From NCBI GenBank assembly GCA_016713525.1, contig JADJOZ010000022.1, positions 1 to 64,000 on the forward strand: 64,000 nucleotides of DNA. The letters are read 5' to 3'. A model generated the notes under the pieces. The model ran no database searches, had not been told where the DNA came from, and saw nothing but the letters and a program-made list of their open reading frames with translations. The position numbers were made by a program, and so were the translations under genes. Positions 39,111 to 49,008 of the stretch are shown in pieces (position 1 is the stretch's first letter; every line of letters starts with the position of its first letter). The stretch is from Bacteroidota bacterium (GTDB lineage: Bacteria; Bacteroidota; Bacteroidia; AKYH767-A; OLB10).

Positions 39111-41027
39111 TTAGTAGTGATTTAAATTCAATGTTATTCCGGTGCTGATCCATCTGCCTGGCATTGGTCGGTAAGCCATTACCTGATATTGTGCATCAAA
39201 AAGATTCATCACCCGGAAATATAATCTGATACCCGTTTTTTGAATGTTAATATTTTTGGAAAGCGTCACGTTAGCTGTTGTATAATCATTCAGATGACTA
39301 TTGTTGTCAGCTGTTGTATAAGTTATGCCTGTAAAATTCTGCTGATACGAAAGCATAAACTGATGCCAATGCAAATGTATTAATCCGGCCATGCGATGTT
39401 CGGGTATGTATGGAATTTGTTTATCGATGATAGCAGCACTATGTGGATTCTCAGATGCAACAATGGCAGAAATATTCCAGGAGTAATTAGCATTTAAAGT
39501 AAGCATCAGTTTGCCTGCTGATTTCGTCCATGACATTTGAGCTTCCACACCTTTAATCTGTACCTGCTGCAAATTATCGGGTGAATGAATTCCTCCTGTT
39601 GTTGGTTGCCAACGTATCCAGTTATCGACATTGCTGAAAAAGCCTGTAATTCTTAAATGAGGGAAAACAGAATCACCTGGAAACAGCGAAATGCCGGCCT
39701 CATGACTAAAAGCTGTTTCTGTTTTTAGGTGTGCATTTCCTCCGGGAATCCAATACAAATCATTCATGGAAGGAATACTGTAACTGATTCCGGAATTAGC
39801 AACTAAATACAATTTGTTACTTAACAAATTTCCAATAAATCCTATTGAAGGTGCTACAGGAGGGTTTTGTACATTGGTAAATTCTGCTCTCAGAGAAGCA
39901 TGAAAATCCCATCCTGAAAAAGGCCGAAACGAAATTCCGGAGAACAGGGAAGTAGTATTTCTTTGTCGCTGCTGATCATATTCTTTGAAAGAAGCTTGTG
40001 CAAGGCTAGAACTTACACCCGAATTGATGATGATTTTATCGTTGTAAAAATATCTCCATTCAATTTCGCTATTGTAATTTTTTACTAAATAATCGAGGTC
40101 GAGTGCAGATTTAGAATCCACATAAAACTGATATTCCTGAAACCATCCGGCACTTACTTTAAAGCTATGTTTATTAATTAAAATTCTGTAGTTAAGATAG
40201 GTTCTGAGCACACTGTCACGTTGTTCAGCATGACTCTCCGGTACCGTCATTAAGGGAGGGATTTCGCGATTAGTGAACTGATACCAAATACCTGCACTTA
40301 AATATTGATTGGAGCCAGTTTTAAAACAGAAATCCTGCAAAAAACCATAACCGGAAACAGCACCATGTGTTTGTTTTACTTCCGGCTTCAGCCGATGGGT
40401 TGTGTTAATGTATGTGAAGTCGTTTTCAGAGGTGTGATAAAATACTTTAGTTGCTGAAGTAACGTGATCATTAGAGAAATCTACGGAAGCATTCCCCTGA
40501 TAATTTCCAAAACTTCCTGTTTCAAAATTCAGCATCGATTTAAATGCTTTTTTAAATTCAGGTTTGTGGTTATTCAGAATTAGTGTGCTTCCCAAAGCAG
40601 CATTACCATTCACCGGCGATGAACCTCCATGAATAAGTTGTATATTGTCGGTGATAAATGATGGAATAATGGAAAGGTCACTTAATCCCAGACTTGCAGA
40701 ATTAATATTAAAACCATTCCTCAATACATTATTATGCCTAGCTTCGGTACCTCTGGCCGAAATTACTGCAACTCCACCGGCACCATAGCTCTTAATAAAC
40801 ATAGCCGAATTTTGCTGCAAAAGTTCTGCAATAGTTTGATTGGGTGCCAATGAAATTGTTGACGAATCAAAATTGGTGATGTGTGAGCCCTGATCAAAAA
40901 GATTATTGCGGTCGGAATGAATTTCAACTTCTTTCAAACGGATAGTATCAGAAGTTTGTGCAGCACTATTTAAGACAGGAAATATTCCTGAAACAGTGAG
41001 TAAACAAAACATCCTGAACAATGGCAT
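39111..41027 (-). CDS. btuB: TonB-dependent vitamin B12 receptor, BtuB-like
   Basis: 638 residues with signal peptide (MPLFRMFCLLTVSGIFPVLNSAAQ), then a TonB-box/plug region: RLKEVEIHSDRN, NQTIAELLQQNSAMFIKSYGAGG, VISARGTEARHNNVLRNG. A 22-strand-type barrel follows and ends in WISTGITLNLNHY with the C-terminal aromatic. The short plug and absence of a CarboxypepD-like extension separate it from SusC-type receptors. The cobalamin riboswitch ahead of it makes cobalamin or a corrinoid the likely ligand. btuG follows after 23 bases, so the two form one operon. Confidence 0.88.
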   Translation of the reverse strand: MPLFRMFCLLTVSGIFPVLNSAAQTSDTIRLKEVEIHSDRNNLFDQGSHITNFDSSTISLAPNQTIAELLQQNSAMFIKSYGAGGVAVISARGTEARHNNVLRNGFNINSASLGLSDLSIIPSFITDNIQLIHGGSSPVNGNAALGSTLILNNHKPEFKKAFKSMLNFETGSFGNYQGNASVDFSNDHVTSATKVFYHTSENDFTYINTTHRLKPEVKQTHGAVSGYGFLQDFCFKTGSNQYLSAGIWYQFTNREIPPLMTVPESHAEQRDSVLRTYLNYRILINKHSFKVSAGWFQEYQFYVDSKSALDLDYLVKNYNSEIEWRYFYNDKIIINSGVSSSLAQASFKEYDQQRQRNTTSLFSGISFRPFSGWDFHASLRAEFTNVQNPPVAPSIGFIGNLLSNKLYLVANSGISYSIPSMNDLYWIPGGNAHLKTETAFSHEAGISLFPGDSVFPHLRITGFFSNVDNWIRWQPTTGGIHSPDNLQQVQIKGVEAQMSWTKSAGKLMLTLNANYSWNISAIVASENPHSAAIIDKQIPYIPEHRMAGLIHLHWHQFMLSYQQNFTGITYTTADNNSHLNDYTTANVTLSKNINIQKTGIRLYFRVMNLFDAQYQVMAYRPMPGRWISTGITLNLNHY

Positions 41028-41139
41028 ACTGAAATAATTTCCAGAATTCGATGAAATGGCAAGCGGATATGATTCAGTTTAATGAATCGTTTCAACTCAC
41101 TGCTTTTCCTCCGAAAGACTGCTTAAGTTATATTAATAT

Positions 41140-41302
41140 GGCAGGTCTTCTGACTCACCTTCCCTTGGGTGCCTTCCCGGATCTTTGAGAAATCCAGTGG
41201 CATGAATACCCTAAAGGTTCAATTCAGGCTTACAGCAGCGGGGACTGTTCCGGATTTTCACCGGGATTCCCTTTTAATAACCGGGATTAATTCCGGTTAA
41301 CC
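41140..41302 (-). promoter_or_regulatory. Cobalamin riboswitch
   Basis: The minus strand shows the conserved blocks in order: AGGGAATCCCGGTGAAAATC, CCGGAACAGTCCCCGCTGC with CTGTAAGCC, then GCCACTGG, GGGAAGG twice, and the B12 box GAGTCAGAAGACCTGCC at 41140-41156. Binding of adenosylcobalamin or a related corrinoid should lower expression of btuB-btuG. It lies 113 bases before the btuB ATG. Confidence 0.95.
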
Positions 41303-41312
41303 ATATTTTGTG

Positions 41313-41320
41313 CAATAATA
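41313..41320 (-). promoter_or_regulatory. Possible promoter of the B12 riboswitch transcript
   Basis: TATTATTG (one mismatch to TAnnTTTG), preceded at 16 bases by TTTG. Placement just before the riboswitch is suitable. Confidence 0.35.
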
Positions 41321-41418
41321 GTATTTAAAAGTTAAACAAAGCCAATTCCTCAAAAGTTTTTTCATCCTTTAAAAGGGGAAATAGTACTTTTAGGGTTTGG
41401 AATAAATTGTCTAATTCT

Positions 41419-42075
41419 ATGATAAAGAAGTATTTACTTGTAGTTATGTTGTTGAGTAGTGCTCAATCAATGGCACAAAAAGTCAATATATCAGTTGCCA
41501 GCGGATATATGGTTGGTGATAAATTTGATTCTTTTTATGAGAACGATTCCTATTATTTCAGTAAAGTTTCGGATGGCTGGCAGATTGGTGCCGGAGTTGA
41601 ATATTTGATGCCAACCAATTATAGTATCGATTTTAATTATTTTTTCCAATCCACAACTGCTCCAACAACATTTAGTATTGATTCGTTAAGGGCATTTGCT
41701 GATTTTGATTTAACACTTCACAACGTGGTATTTGGTTTCAACAAACATTTAGCTTCTGACAACGGTTTGTACGATGTTTATGGTGGGATAACAACAGGTA
41801 TTCTATTTGCAGCCATCAGTGAAGATGCATCTGGATATGATGCAAGTTCTGTAAATTTCACCTGGGGTGCAAAGGCTGGTTGTAATCTTTTTCTTTCGCC
41901 TGTTGTAGGATTAAAATTGCAGACACAATTAATTACAGCAGTGCAAGCTATGGGAGGTGAACTTTATTTCGATGAAGCCGGAAAATTACCTGGCTTAAAA
42001 ACGAAATCTAACCTGTATCAATTTTCAGTTTTGGGCGGAATTGTTTTTAAGTTAGGAAAGCAATCGCAAAATTAA
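41419..42075 (+). CDS. Predicted outer-membrane beta-barrel protein
   Basis: The protein begins MIKKYLLVVMLLSSAQSMAQ (signal peptide), then about 200 residues of alternating strands with eight probable membrane strands (GWQIGAGVEYLMPTNYSIDFNYFF, NGLYDVYGGITTGILFA, NLYQFSVLGGIVFKL). It matches the general OMP_b-brl size, with no named subfamily. The ATG at 41419 is chosen over the upstream TTG because the signal starts there. Function unknown. Confidence 0.65.
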   Translation: MIKKYLLVVMLLSSAQSMAQKVNISVASGYMVGDKFDSFYENDSYYFSKVSDGWQIGAGVEYLMPTNYSIDFNYFFQSTTAPTTFSIDSLRAFADFDLTLHNVVFGFNKHLASDNGLYDVYGGITTGILFAAISEDASGYDASSVNFTWGAKAGCNLFLSPVVGLKLQTQLITAVQAMGGELYFDEAGKLPGLKTKSNLYQFSVLGGIVFKLGKQSQN

Positions 42076-42085
42076 ATTAGGTATT

Positions 42086-43164
42086 TCAGACTATTTTATT
42101 TTTTAGGAATTCTTTAAGAATCAACCGTAATTCCTGATTTTGTTTACCCTCAAAAACGGCATTTGGAATCGTAGTAAAATCGGGTAATGACTCACTTTGT
42201 TGGATATAACGGATTCCGTATATATGAAATATGTGTGCTGCCAGGTATTCCTGTTCGGTTTGTCCGGGAGTAGGAATGGTAACTATTCGCGGATGTTGCA
42301 AAGTAAGCAGATCCATCAGCGTGGAGTAACCGGGTCTGCAAATTACCCATGTTTCGGGATGTAAAATGGTGAGCAGTTGTTCATCACTGATTGCTGAAAT
42401 GGTAGTGCAGTTTGCAACCGTTTGAGTGATGTTTGTTTCGGGTTTCCCTGTATGATCAATGATGGTTGTTCACAATTTTGAAAGTAGTTTTGCAATTTAT
42501 TTTCAAGCAAGGTTCGTTGTGGCTCGACACCTGAAAGCAGTGCTATGAAGTGATATTTTTTTTCGGTTGGTTTTGGTAAGGATGAGAATCTCGATATAAG
42601 GCCGATATGTTTGTGGGGCAGATCAGCTTCAGCAATTTCAGAAAGCTTTCCGGAAAGATTGTGTGGAGGTTTGAGATCAGGAATCCACAATTCATCAAAT
42701 TTTTGCAATCGATTTTTGTGTAATCGTAGCAGGAGTGGTTCCAGGAAGCGAAGTGATTTTCCTGCCTGAATATTTATCTGGTGACAGATTATAGCAGCAG
42801 GAATTTCAGGATGATACAAACCATAGCGGTTATCGGAAATTATATGCGTGAAACTATGTTCCTGAATCACCTGCAGTAATGCTTCATGTTCCTTTTCAAT
42901 CGCCTTCAAAATGGAAGGAAATTGTCTGGCAATTGCCATGGTCATGGAGCCCTTGTCGGGATAAGAAATTCGTATTCCCGGCAATGTGACAAACAATAAA
43001 TTCGGGAAAGTCTGTTTAAGAATAGCATAACCGCCATCTTCGGCAGCAATACCAACTTCACAACCCATGCTCACTAATTCCCTGATCACAGGAATCATGC
43101 GGGTGGCATGACCTAATCCCCAGTTTAGAGGGGAAACCAGAACTTTTGGTTGCTTGGATGGCAT
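42086..43164 (-). CDS. MurG-like glycosyltransferase (frameshift)
   Basis: Start ATG 43164 gives PKVLVSPLNWGLGHATRMIPVIREL, the GT28/MurG-type G-loop (residues 8-32). The C-domain after the shift reads LHPETWVICRPGYSTLMDLLTLQ and IPTPGQTEQEYLAAH, typical of UDP-sugar binding in this class. Total about 360 residues. The T3 run 42443-42445 is one short; four T's join LIIQGK to PETNITQ. Bacteroidota proteins of this type are often just called glycosyl transferases; the acceptor is unknown. An exact -7 box lies 4 bases before the ATG. Confidence 0.78.
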
Positions 43165-43168
43165 CCTG

Positions 43169-43176
43169 CAAAAGTA
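43169..43176 (-). promoter_or_regulatory. -7 box TACTTTTG; predicts a leaderless transcript
   Basis: Exact TAnnTTTG on the minus strand with 4 bases (CAGG) before the ATG at 43164, so transcription should begin on the start codon. Confidence 0.5.
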
Positions 43177-43240
43177 GGATAATGTATTGTGATTGCACAA
43201 CGAAATGAATTGTGTATTTTCGCGGCAAAATTCAGCAGTA

Positions 43241-43906
43241 GTGGGAAAGGATAAATTAAGGCGATTTGCAGAACTGGAAACTTTAGACCGGGTTTTTCAG
43301 CCAAAGGGATTATTTCTCGATAAAGACTTTGAACTAAAAGGCAAGTGGGGCAATGAGGTCTTTGGGAATAACAAGCCAATTGTTGTGGAGCTGGGATGTG
43401 GTCGCGGGGAATATACGGTGGCACTCACCGGTTTTTATCCCGAGAAAAATTTCATAGGAATTGACATTAAAGGAGCCCGTTTGTGGCGTGGTGCTAAAAC
43501 GGTTAATGAAGAACAAATTTTGAACGGTGCGTTTCTTCGCACACAAATAGAGCAGCTAGCGGCATTTTTTGCACCGGGAGAACTCAGCGAAATCTGGATT
43601 ACTTTTCCAGATCCGCAGCCACAGAAAACCAGAGAAAACAGAAGGCTTACATCACCACGTTTTTTAGCTATGTACCGCTCCTTACTGATGGCGGGAGGAA
43701 TAGTGCATTTAAAAACTGATAATCGCACTTTTTACGATTACACTTTGCTAAAACTTGCATCCGACAAGGTCACTATTCACCGGCAATCGACTGATGTGCA
43801 TGTTGAATTTCCGGATGATCCTTTAATGGCAGTGCAAACTACGTATGAAAAAATATTCAGGGATCAGGGATTTTCTATTTGTTATGTATCTTTTTCATTC
43901 CAATAA
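43241..43906 (+). CDS. trmB: tRNA (guanine-N7-)-methyltransferase TrmB
   Basis: Methylates G46 of tRNAs with SAM. It has the TrmB motifs: VVELGCGRGEYTVAL (motif I, about residue 53), NFIGIDIKGARLWRGAK, EIWITFPDPQPQKTRENRRLTSPRFL (the signature FPDPxxKxRHxKRR-like block), and GGIVHLKTDN. A GTG at 43241 is preferred because TATTTTCG at 43214-43221 resembles the -7 box, which would put the transcript start near 43226. ATG 43193 and 43205 in the same frame are alternatives. Confidence 0.9.
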   Translation: MGKDKLRRFAELETLDRVFQPKGLFLDKDFELKGKWGNEVFGNNKPIVVELGCGRGEYTVALTGFYPEKNFIGIDIKGARLWRGAKTVNEEQILNGAFLRTQIEQLAAFFAPGELSEIWITFPDPQPQKTRENRRLTSPRFLAMYRSLLMAGGIVHLKTDNRTFYDYTLLKLASDKVTIHRQSTDVHVEFPDDPLMAVQTTYEKIFRDQGFSICYVSFSFQ

Positions 43907-43938
43907 AAAACGCCACAGTTTTAGCTGTGACGTTGTTA
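43905..43938. terminator. Bidirectional terminator between trmB and Omp28-type gene
   Basis: AACG-CACAG / CTGTG-CGTT stem with one mismatch and loop TTTTAG, A-rich on the left and T-rich on the right. Confidence 0.7.
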
Positions 43939-43957
43939 TTTAACATCAAAATTCGTG

Positions 43958-45070
43958 TTAGTCTTTGATAAATTTCTTTACCATATTTTTTGATCCTGTT
44001 GTAACATTCACAAAATAAACACCGGCAGGAAGTTTAGAAATATCTGCTTTTATTTGATTCTCATAATTATCAAATTCGAGTACTGTTTTACCGATAACAT
44101 TCACAACTTTTACTTCAGAAGCATTTGCAGGAATTCCTGAAATATACAAATCATCGGATGCCGGGTTCGGATAAACACTAAGTCGCCCGGCAGCATATGC
44201 GTCAGAAATGCCTACAGTAGTACCATTTTTTGCGGGAATTGAAATTCCGGTATGCGTATTTTTATTATCGCTTTGCGTTACAAAGACACTGATGTCGCAA
44301 TTATCGATATTAAAATTAGCAGGCACAATATAAGAGTAAGTTCGGGTAACCAGCGTTCCCTGTGAAACAGTGGTTATAGTTTCGCCCCACTGACCGGTGA
44401 GTAAATTCCGGAGAATATGGTTGTGCGTATAATTTGCACCTCCACCGGATTGATAACCGATGACACCACTTTCAGTGAAGGCAACGTTCAGTTTATTGTC
44501 CTGGCTCTCGGAAGCGGTATAATAAAGCTCAACAGTCACCGATAATTCTCGTGTTGTTGCATTCCACGAGGTAGCGGCTCCAATGTTAACTGGTGAATTT
44601 CCGCCATTCAGAATAATATATGCTCCGGCACCCTGATTCGGATAGGCGGTATCCCACCAACCCGGACGGCGTATAGCAAGATTATTTGGAGGATTTTGAG
44701 GAAAATAAGGGGGTGCATTGTATGCGCCGGCCCAAACCAATCTGTTCATGGTTCCACTTGGGTAAGCTGCAACACCGGCAAAGGCATCAATCGGGTTGCC
44801 CCAGGGAGTGCGGAAATCGGGTTGACCCGCAGAGGGATTTGCAAATGATCCGGAATGAACATTAATCAGAACAACACGGCCGGGAAAAGCGTTATATAAC
44901 TGATTAGCCCGGAAATGTCCGTCGGGACAATTCACGCAATTTACACCGGTAAACTCTTCCAGCACCGCATTTCGGGGCTGAACAGCTGTAGTTACCAGTG
45001 TTTGGGCCAATGCGGGCATGGCAGCAATCAGGGCAATTAGGGTAGGAGTAAAGAACTTTTTCATAGGCAT
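43958..45070 (-). CDS. Omp28-related T9SS cargo protein
   Basis: 370 residues. Signal peptide MPMKKFFTPTLIALIAAMPALAQ; MKKFF at 45064 may be the real start. The N-domain has AVLEEFTGVNCVNCPDGHFRAN, a thioredoxin-like CVNC pair typical of Omp28-like proteins, followed by VVLINVHSGSF and YPSGTMNRLVW (cis-Pro region). A beta-sandwich then leads to the T9SS type A sorting domain (GRLSVYPNPASDDLYISG to MVKKFIKD). Likely exported or surface-attached; redox or adhesion role is inference. Confidence 0.82.
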   Translation of the reverse strand: MPMKKFFTPTLIALIAAMPALAQTLVTTAVQPRNAVLEEFTGVNCVNCPDGHFRANQLYNAFPGRVVLINVHSGSFANPSAGQPDFRTPWGNPIDAFAGVAAYPSGTMNRLVWAGAYNAPPYFPQNPPNNLAIRRPGWWDTAYPNQGAGAYIILNGGNSPVNIGAATSWNATTRELSVTVELYYTASESQDNKLNVAFTESGVIGYQSGGGANYTHNHILRNLLTGQWGETITTVSQGTLVTRTYSYIVPANFNIDNCDISVFVTQSDNKNTHTGISIPAKNGTTVGISDAYAAGRLSVYPNPASDDLYISGIPANASEVKVVNVIGKTVLEFDNYENQIKADISKLPAGVYFVNVTTGSKNMVKKFIKD

Positions 45071-45232
45071 TAAGGATTTAAGAAGTAAATTTAGAAAAAA
45101 AATGGGAATATGACAAGAATCATTAAAAAATAAGTGACTGAAAAGCAGTTATTTGCGTTTTTTTATGGTGCTTGCCAACAGGTGTTTACAATTTGATTTA
45201 AGCTATCGTGCCGAGGGGATTGTATTTCACAG

Positions 45233-45240
45233 TATTTTTG
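45233..45240 (+). promoter_or_regulatory. -7 box TATTTTTG for korAB
   Basis: Exact TAnnTTTG, 47 bases before the korA ATG. Confidence 0.5.
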
Positions 45241-45287
45241 CATTTTAAGCGACTATTAGACGATTAACAACCATAATTTCATAAATA

Positions 45288-47132
45288 ATGGAGCATACAA
45301 CAGATACCCTGGAGAGGGTTATCATCAAGTTTGCCGGAGATTCCGGTGATGGAATGCAATTGACAGGTACGCAGTTCACGAATACTGCGGCTTTATTTGG
45401 TAACGATATCAGTACGTTTCCTGATTTCCCGGCTGAAATCAGGGCTCCTCAGGGAACACTGGCTGGTGTATCGGGTTATCAGTTGCACTTTGGAAGTACG
45501 AACATTTATTCGCCCGGCGACAAGTGTGATGTTTTAGTGGTAATGAATGCTGCGGCATTGAAGGCTAATTTACGTCAGTTGAAACCAGGTGGAACAATTA
45601 TAGCCAATACCGAAGGTTTTGATTCCAAGAATCTCCGTTTGGCCAATATTGCCGAAACTGATCATCCATTAGAAAATGGTTCACTGGATAAATTCCGGGT
45701 TATAAAAATTGATGTCACCAAAATGACCCGTGCGGCATTAACTGATTCGGGATTGGGAGTAAAAGAAATTGATCGTTCCAAGAACATGTTTGTACTTGGA
45801 TTTTTATATTGGATGTACAATCGATCACTCGAAAATTCAATTCGTTTTCTGGAAGAGAAATTTTCGAAGAAGCCGGATATCCTGAACGCAAATATTAAAA
45901 TTCTTAAAGCCGGATTCAGCTACGGCGATACTACAGAAACTATCATGACACGTTATGTAGTAAATCCTGCGAAGATGATTCCGGGTGTTTATCGCAACAT
46001 GATGGGAAATCAGGCGACTGCTTTAGGATTAATTGCTGCTGCTAAAAAATCGGGTTTGCAATTATTTTTTGGAACCTATCCAATCACACCTGCATCCGAC
46101 ATTCTACATGAGCTTGCAAAATATAAAAACTTTGGTGTCAGAACTTTTCAGGCTGAAGATGAAATTGCTGCTATTGCTTCGGTAATTGGTGCTTCTTTCG
46201 GTGGTGCTTTAGGCGTTACTGCTTCATCGGGACCGGGAATTGCATTGAAAGGCGAAGCTATGGGACTGGCAGTAATGCTGGAACTGCCGGTAGTAATTAT
46301 CAACGTTCAGCGTGGTGGTCCATCTACAGGATTACCAACTAAAACGGAACAATCGGATTTAATGCAGGCATTATATGGCAGAAATGGTGAAGCACCTATG
46401 CCGGTTATTGCTGCTTCATCGCCTGCAGATTGTTTTGAAACGGTATTCGAAGCAACACGTTTGGCAATTGAGTTTATGACTCCTGTTTTATTCCTTTCGG
46501 ATGGTTATATCGCAAATGGTGCTGAGCCATGGAGATTCCCACAGAGTGCCGATCTGAAAGAAATTGAAGTTAAATTTGCTACAGAGAAAAATGGCGAAAA
46601 GTATCTTCCTTACAAGAGAGATGAAAAATTATCCCGTCCATGGGCTATTCCGGGTACGAAAGGATTAGAGCATCGTATCGGAGGAATCGAGAAACAACAT
46701 GAAACAGGAAATATCTCTTACGATTCAGAGAATCATGAATTCATGGTTCATATGCGTGAGAATAAAGTGGAAGGTATTGCCAATCATATTCCATTGCAGA
46801 CTATTGACACCGGAACTGAAAAAGGAAAGTTGTTAATTTTAGGATGGGGATCAACTTACGGAGCAATAAAAACTGCTGTGCTTGAAGCAAGAGCTAAGGG
46901 TTATGATGTTTCACATGCTCATGTTCGCTATCTGAAACCATTCCCTAAAAATCTAGGTGAGGTATTGTACAATTTTGAACATGTTCTTATTCCAGAAATG
47001 AATAATGGACAACTGGTAAAAGTAATTCGCGATAAATTCATGATACCTGCAATTGCCTACAATAAAATTCAGGGCTTACCATTTAATGCAGGTGAAATCA
47101 GTGAGAAAATAGAAAGTATCCTGGGTAAATAA
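45288..47132 (+). CDS. korA: 2-oxoacid:ferredoxin oxidoreductase, fused gamma-alpha subunit (KorA)
   Basis: Together with KorB it converts 2-oxoglutarate (or another 2-oxoacid) and CoA to acyl-CoA, CO2 and reduced ferredoxin, reversibly. The 614-residue protein has the gamma domain first (IIKFAGDSGDGMQLTGTQF, residues 11-29, to about 190) and then the alpha domain with GNQATALGLIAAAKKSGLQLFFGTYPITPASDI, ASSGPGIALKGEAMGLAVMLELPVVIINVQRGGPSTGLPTKTEQSDL, and the C-terminal transketolase-like domain. Gamma-alpha fusion is the usual form in Bacteroidota. The 2-oxoglutarate preference is by family similarity. Confidence 0.92.
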   Translation: MEHTTDTLERVIIKFAGDSGDGMQLTGTQFTNTAALFGNDISTFPDFPAEIRAPQGTLAGVSGYQLHFGSTNIYSPGDKCDVLVVMNAAALKANLRQLKPGGTIIANTEGFDSKNLRLANIAETDHPLENGSLDKFRVIKIDVTKMTRAALTDSGLGVKEIDRSKNMFVLGFLYWMYNRSLENSIRFLEEKFSKKPDILNANIKILKAGFSYGDTTETIMTRYVVNPAKMIPGVYRNMMGNQATALGLIAAAKKSGLQLFFGTYPITPASDILHELAKYKNFGVRTFQAEDEIAAIASVIGASFGGALGVTASSGPGIALKGEAMGLAVMLELPVVIINVQRGGPSTGLPTKTEQSDLMQALYGRNGEAPMPVIAASSPADCFETVFEATRLAIEFMTPVLFLSDGYIANGAEPWRFPQSADLKEIEVKFATEKNGEKYLPYKRDEKLSRPWAIPGTKGLEHRIGGIEKQHETGNISYDSENHEFMVHMRENKVEGIANHIPLQTIDTGTEKGKLLILGWGSTYGAIKTAVLEARAKGYDVSHAHVRYLKPFPKNLGEVLYNFEHVLIPEMNNGQLVKVIRDKFMIPAIAYNKIQGLPFNAGEISEKIESILGK

Positions 47133-47162
47133 TTAATTCGAAACAAAAAAAATCTGTATAAA

Positions 47163-48206
47163 ATGTCAGAAGTAACAACAACTCCCGCACAACCATCATT
47201 TACTGCGAAAGATCTGGTAACCGATCAGGATGTGAGATGGTGCCCCGGCTGCGGTGATTATTCTATATTAAAACAGGCACAAACTGTAATTCCTGAATTG
47301 GGAATTCCGCGAGAAAATATTGTATTCATTTCCGGAATCGGGTGTTCTTCACGTTTTCCATATTATATGGAGACCTACGGTATGCACAGTATTCACGGTC
47401 GTGCAGCAGCATTTGCCAGTGGATTAAAAGCAACCCGCCCAGAACTTAGTGTGTGGATGATTTCCGGAGATGGTGATTCACTTTCAATTGGTGGAAATCA
47501 CTTCATCCATTTATTACGCCGTAATTTTAACATAAATCTGTTGCTTTTCAATAACGAGATTTACGGATTAACAAAGGGGCAATATTCTCCTACTTCAGAA
47601 GAAGGGAAAGTTACCAAATCAACGCCATTCGGTTCTATTGATCATCCCTTCAATCCTGCAGCTTTGGCTTTAGGTGCTGATGGAACTTTTATTGCACGTT
47701 CTATGGATCGTGATCCGGTGCATTTGAAAGATATTCTTCGTCGTGCAAATGCACATCAGGGAACATCGTTCGTTGAAATTTATCAGAATTGTAATGTATT
47801 CAATGATGGTGCATTCGAAATCTTCACCGATAAGGAAACGAAGAAACTGGAGACGTTGTTTGTAGAGAATGGAAAACCATTGGTTTTTGGAGCGAACAAC
47901 GATAAAGGTGTGAAGCTGGATGGTTTCAAACCTGTCATTGTAAATCTTGCGGAAGGCCATTCTGCCAATGATTTGTGGATTCACGATGAAACCGATCGTG
48001 TGAAGGCAGGAATCCTGAGTCGCTTCTTCGACAATCCTAAAAAAGGTGGAGATCACTTCCCACGTCCGTTTGGTGTATTTTATACCGAGCAACGTGCGTG
48101 TTATGAAGATGGACTCAATGCACAGGTTGCTGCTGCACTGGCACAAAAAGGTGAGGGCGATCTCGATAAATTATTAAAAGGTCGTGATGTTTGGGAGATT
48201 CATTAA
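47163..48206 (+). CDS. korB: 2-oxoacid:ferredoxin oxidoreductase, beta subunit (KorB)
   Basis: TPP-binding partner of KorA, 347 residues. WCPGCGDYSILK (residues 26-37) is the N-terminal motif. GDGDSLSIGGNHFIHLLRRNFNINLLLFNNEIYGLTKGQYSPTS (from residue 102) is the TPP/Mg site, GDG...NN...YGLT. No ferredoxin-like 4Fe-4S domain is present, so an external cluster or ferredoxin is needed. It starts 30 bases after korA and is followed by a perfect terminator. Confidence 0.93.
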   Translation: MSEVTTTPAQPSFTAKDLVTDQDVRWCPGCGDYSILKQAQTVIPELGIPRENIVFISGIGCSSRFPYYMETYGMHSIHGRAAAFASGLKATRPELSVWMISGDGDSLSIGGNHFIHLLRRNFNINLLLFNNEIYGLTKGQYSPTSEEGKVTKSTPFGSIDHPFNPAALALGADGTFIARSMDRDPVHLKDILRRANAHQGTSFVEIYQNCNVFNDGAFEIFTDKETKKLETLFVENGKPLVFGANNDKGVKLDGFKPVIVNLAEGHSANDLWIHDETDRVKAGILSRFFDNPKKGGDHFPRPFGVFYTEQRACYEDGLNAQVAAALAQKGEGDLDKLLKGRDVWEIH

Positions 48207-48225
48207 TCCCTGATCATTATCAACA

Positions 48226-48254
48226 TAAAAAGCCCCGCAATTGCGGGGCTTTTT
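48226..48254. terminator. Bidirectional terminator after korB
   Basis: The 20-base palindrome at 48231-48250 (GCCCCGC stem, AATT loop) is flanked by A5 and T5, serving korB and the convergent barrel gene. Confidence 0.88.
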
Positions 48255-48293
48255 CATTGGTTATAGAAGGGGAAAAGGGGTCGGTTGAGAATA

Positions 48294-48848
48294 TCAGAAT
48301 TTAAATGCAGCACCCAGAGTCAGCCAAGATACACCATATCCAACTTCACCGAAGGCGGCAACTTCAGGTGTGAAGTAATATTTGGCTCCTGCGAATACGG
48401 AAGCATAAGCTGAACTTGAATAATTGGTATTGACGAGAACATTATTCGGAATATCATCAGAATAGTTCAACACATAATAGGCCAGCATGATTCCGGCATA
48501 AGTATCGAGCTCTTCTACTTCAAATACATCGTAGTGAAAAGTTCCGCGGGCACCAACCATGAAATAATTCCATTTTTGGCGGTACTTATCAATTTTATAT
48601 ACGAATCCTTTGTATCCAACATAGCCACCAACGCCAATGGTGCCACCACCATCGAGATCCACAATGCCATGGTCGAAATGCGCTCCGAAGGCAGGTGTGG
48701 TAGTTGAAAAGGAATTCAGTCCATAAGCACCTCCGAGTCCGAAGCCCACACCAATATTACTGGTACCTTTCGAAAAGGTGCCATCCTGACCATATGATTG
48801 AAGTATTCCGGTGAAAAGGGTAAAAGCAATAAGAACTAATTTTTTCAT
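48294..48848 (-). CDS. Predicted outer-membrane beta-barrel protein
   Basis: The frame from 48848 gives MKKLVLIAFTLFTGILQSYGQ as signal peptide, then a compact barrel of about 160 residues (NIGVGFGLGGAYGLNSF, GTIGVGGYVGYKGFVYKI, NYFMVGARGTFHYDVFEV, EVGYGVSWLTLGAAFKF). ATG codons upstream at 48869 and 48920 are in frame but would bury the signal. No named family; function unknown. Confidence 0.65.
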   Translation of the reverse strand: MKKLVLIAFTLFTGILQSYGQDGTFSKGTSNIGVGFGLGGAYGLNSFSTTTPAFGAHFDHGIVDLDGGGTIGVGGYVGYKGFVYKIDKYRQKWNYFMVGARGTFHYDVFEVEELDTYAGIMLAYYVLNYSDDIPNNVLVNTNYSSSAYASVFAGAKYYFTPEVAAFGEVGYGVSWLTLGAAFKF

Positions 48849-49008
48849 GTTTTTAAAAATGTGTTTCATAGTGCAAAATAAGTCTGTTCTGAGCCAATAA
48901 AGGACAAGCATCAGATTCATTTATCAACATTACCCTGTTATTTAAATAAATGAAGGCTGGAATTGTGTTTAATAACAGTGACGGATGCCATTTTAGGCAT
49001 CAATTTTG

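Noticed and set aside
47670..48146. 158-codon antisense ORF inside korB
   Set aside because: korB has complete family motifs; the antisense product shows no family features and no promoter.
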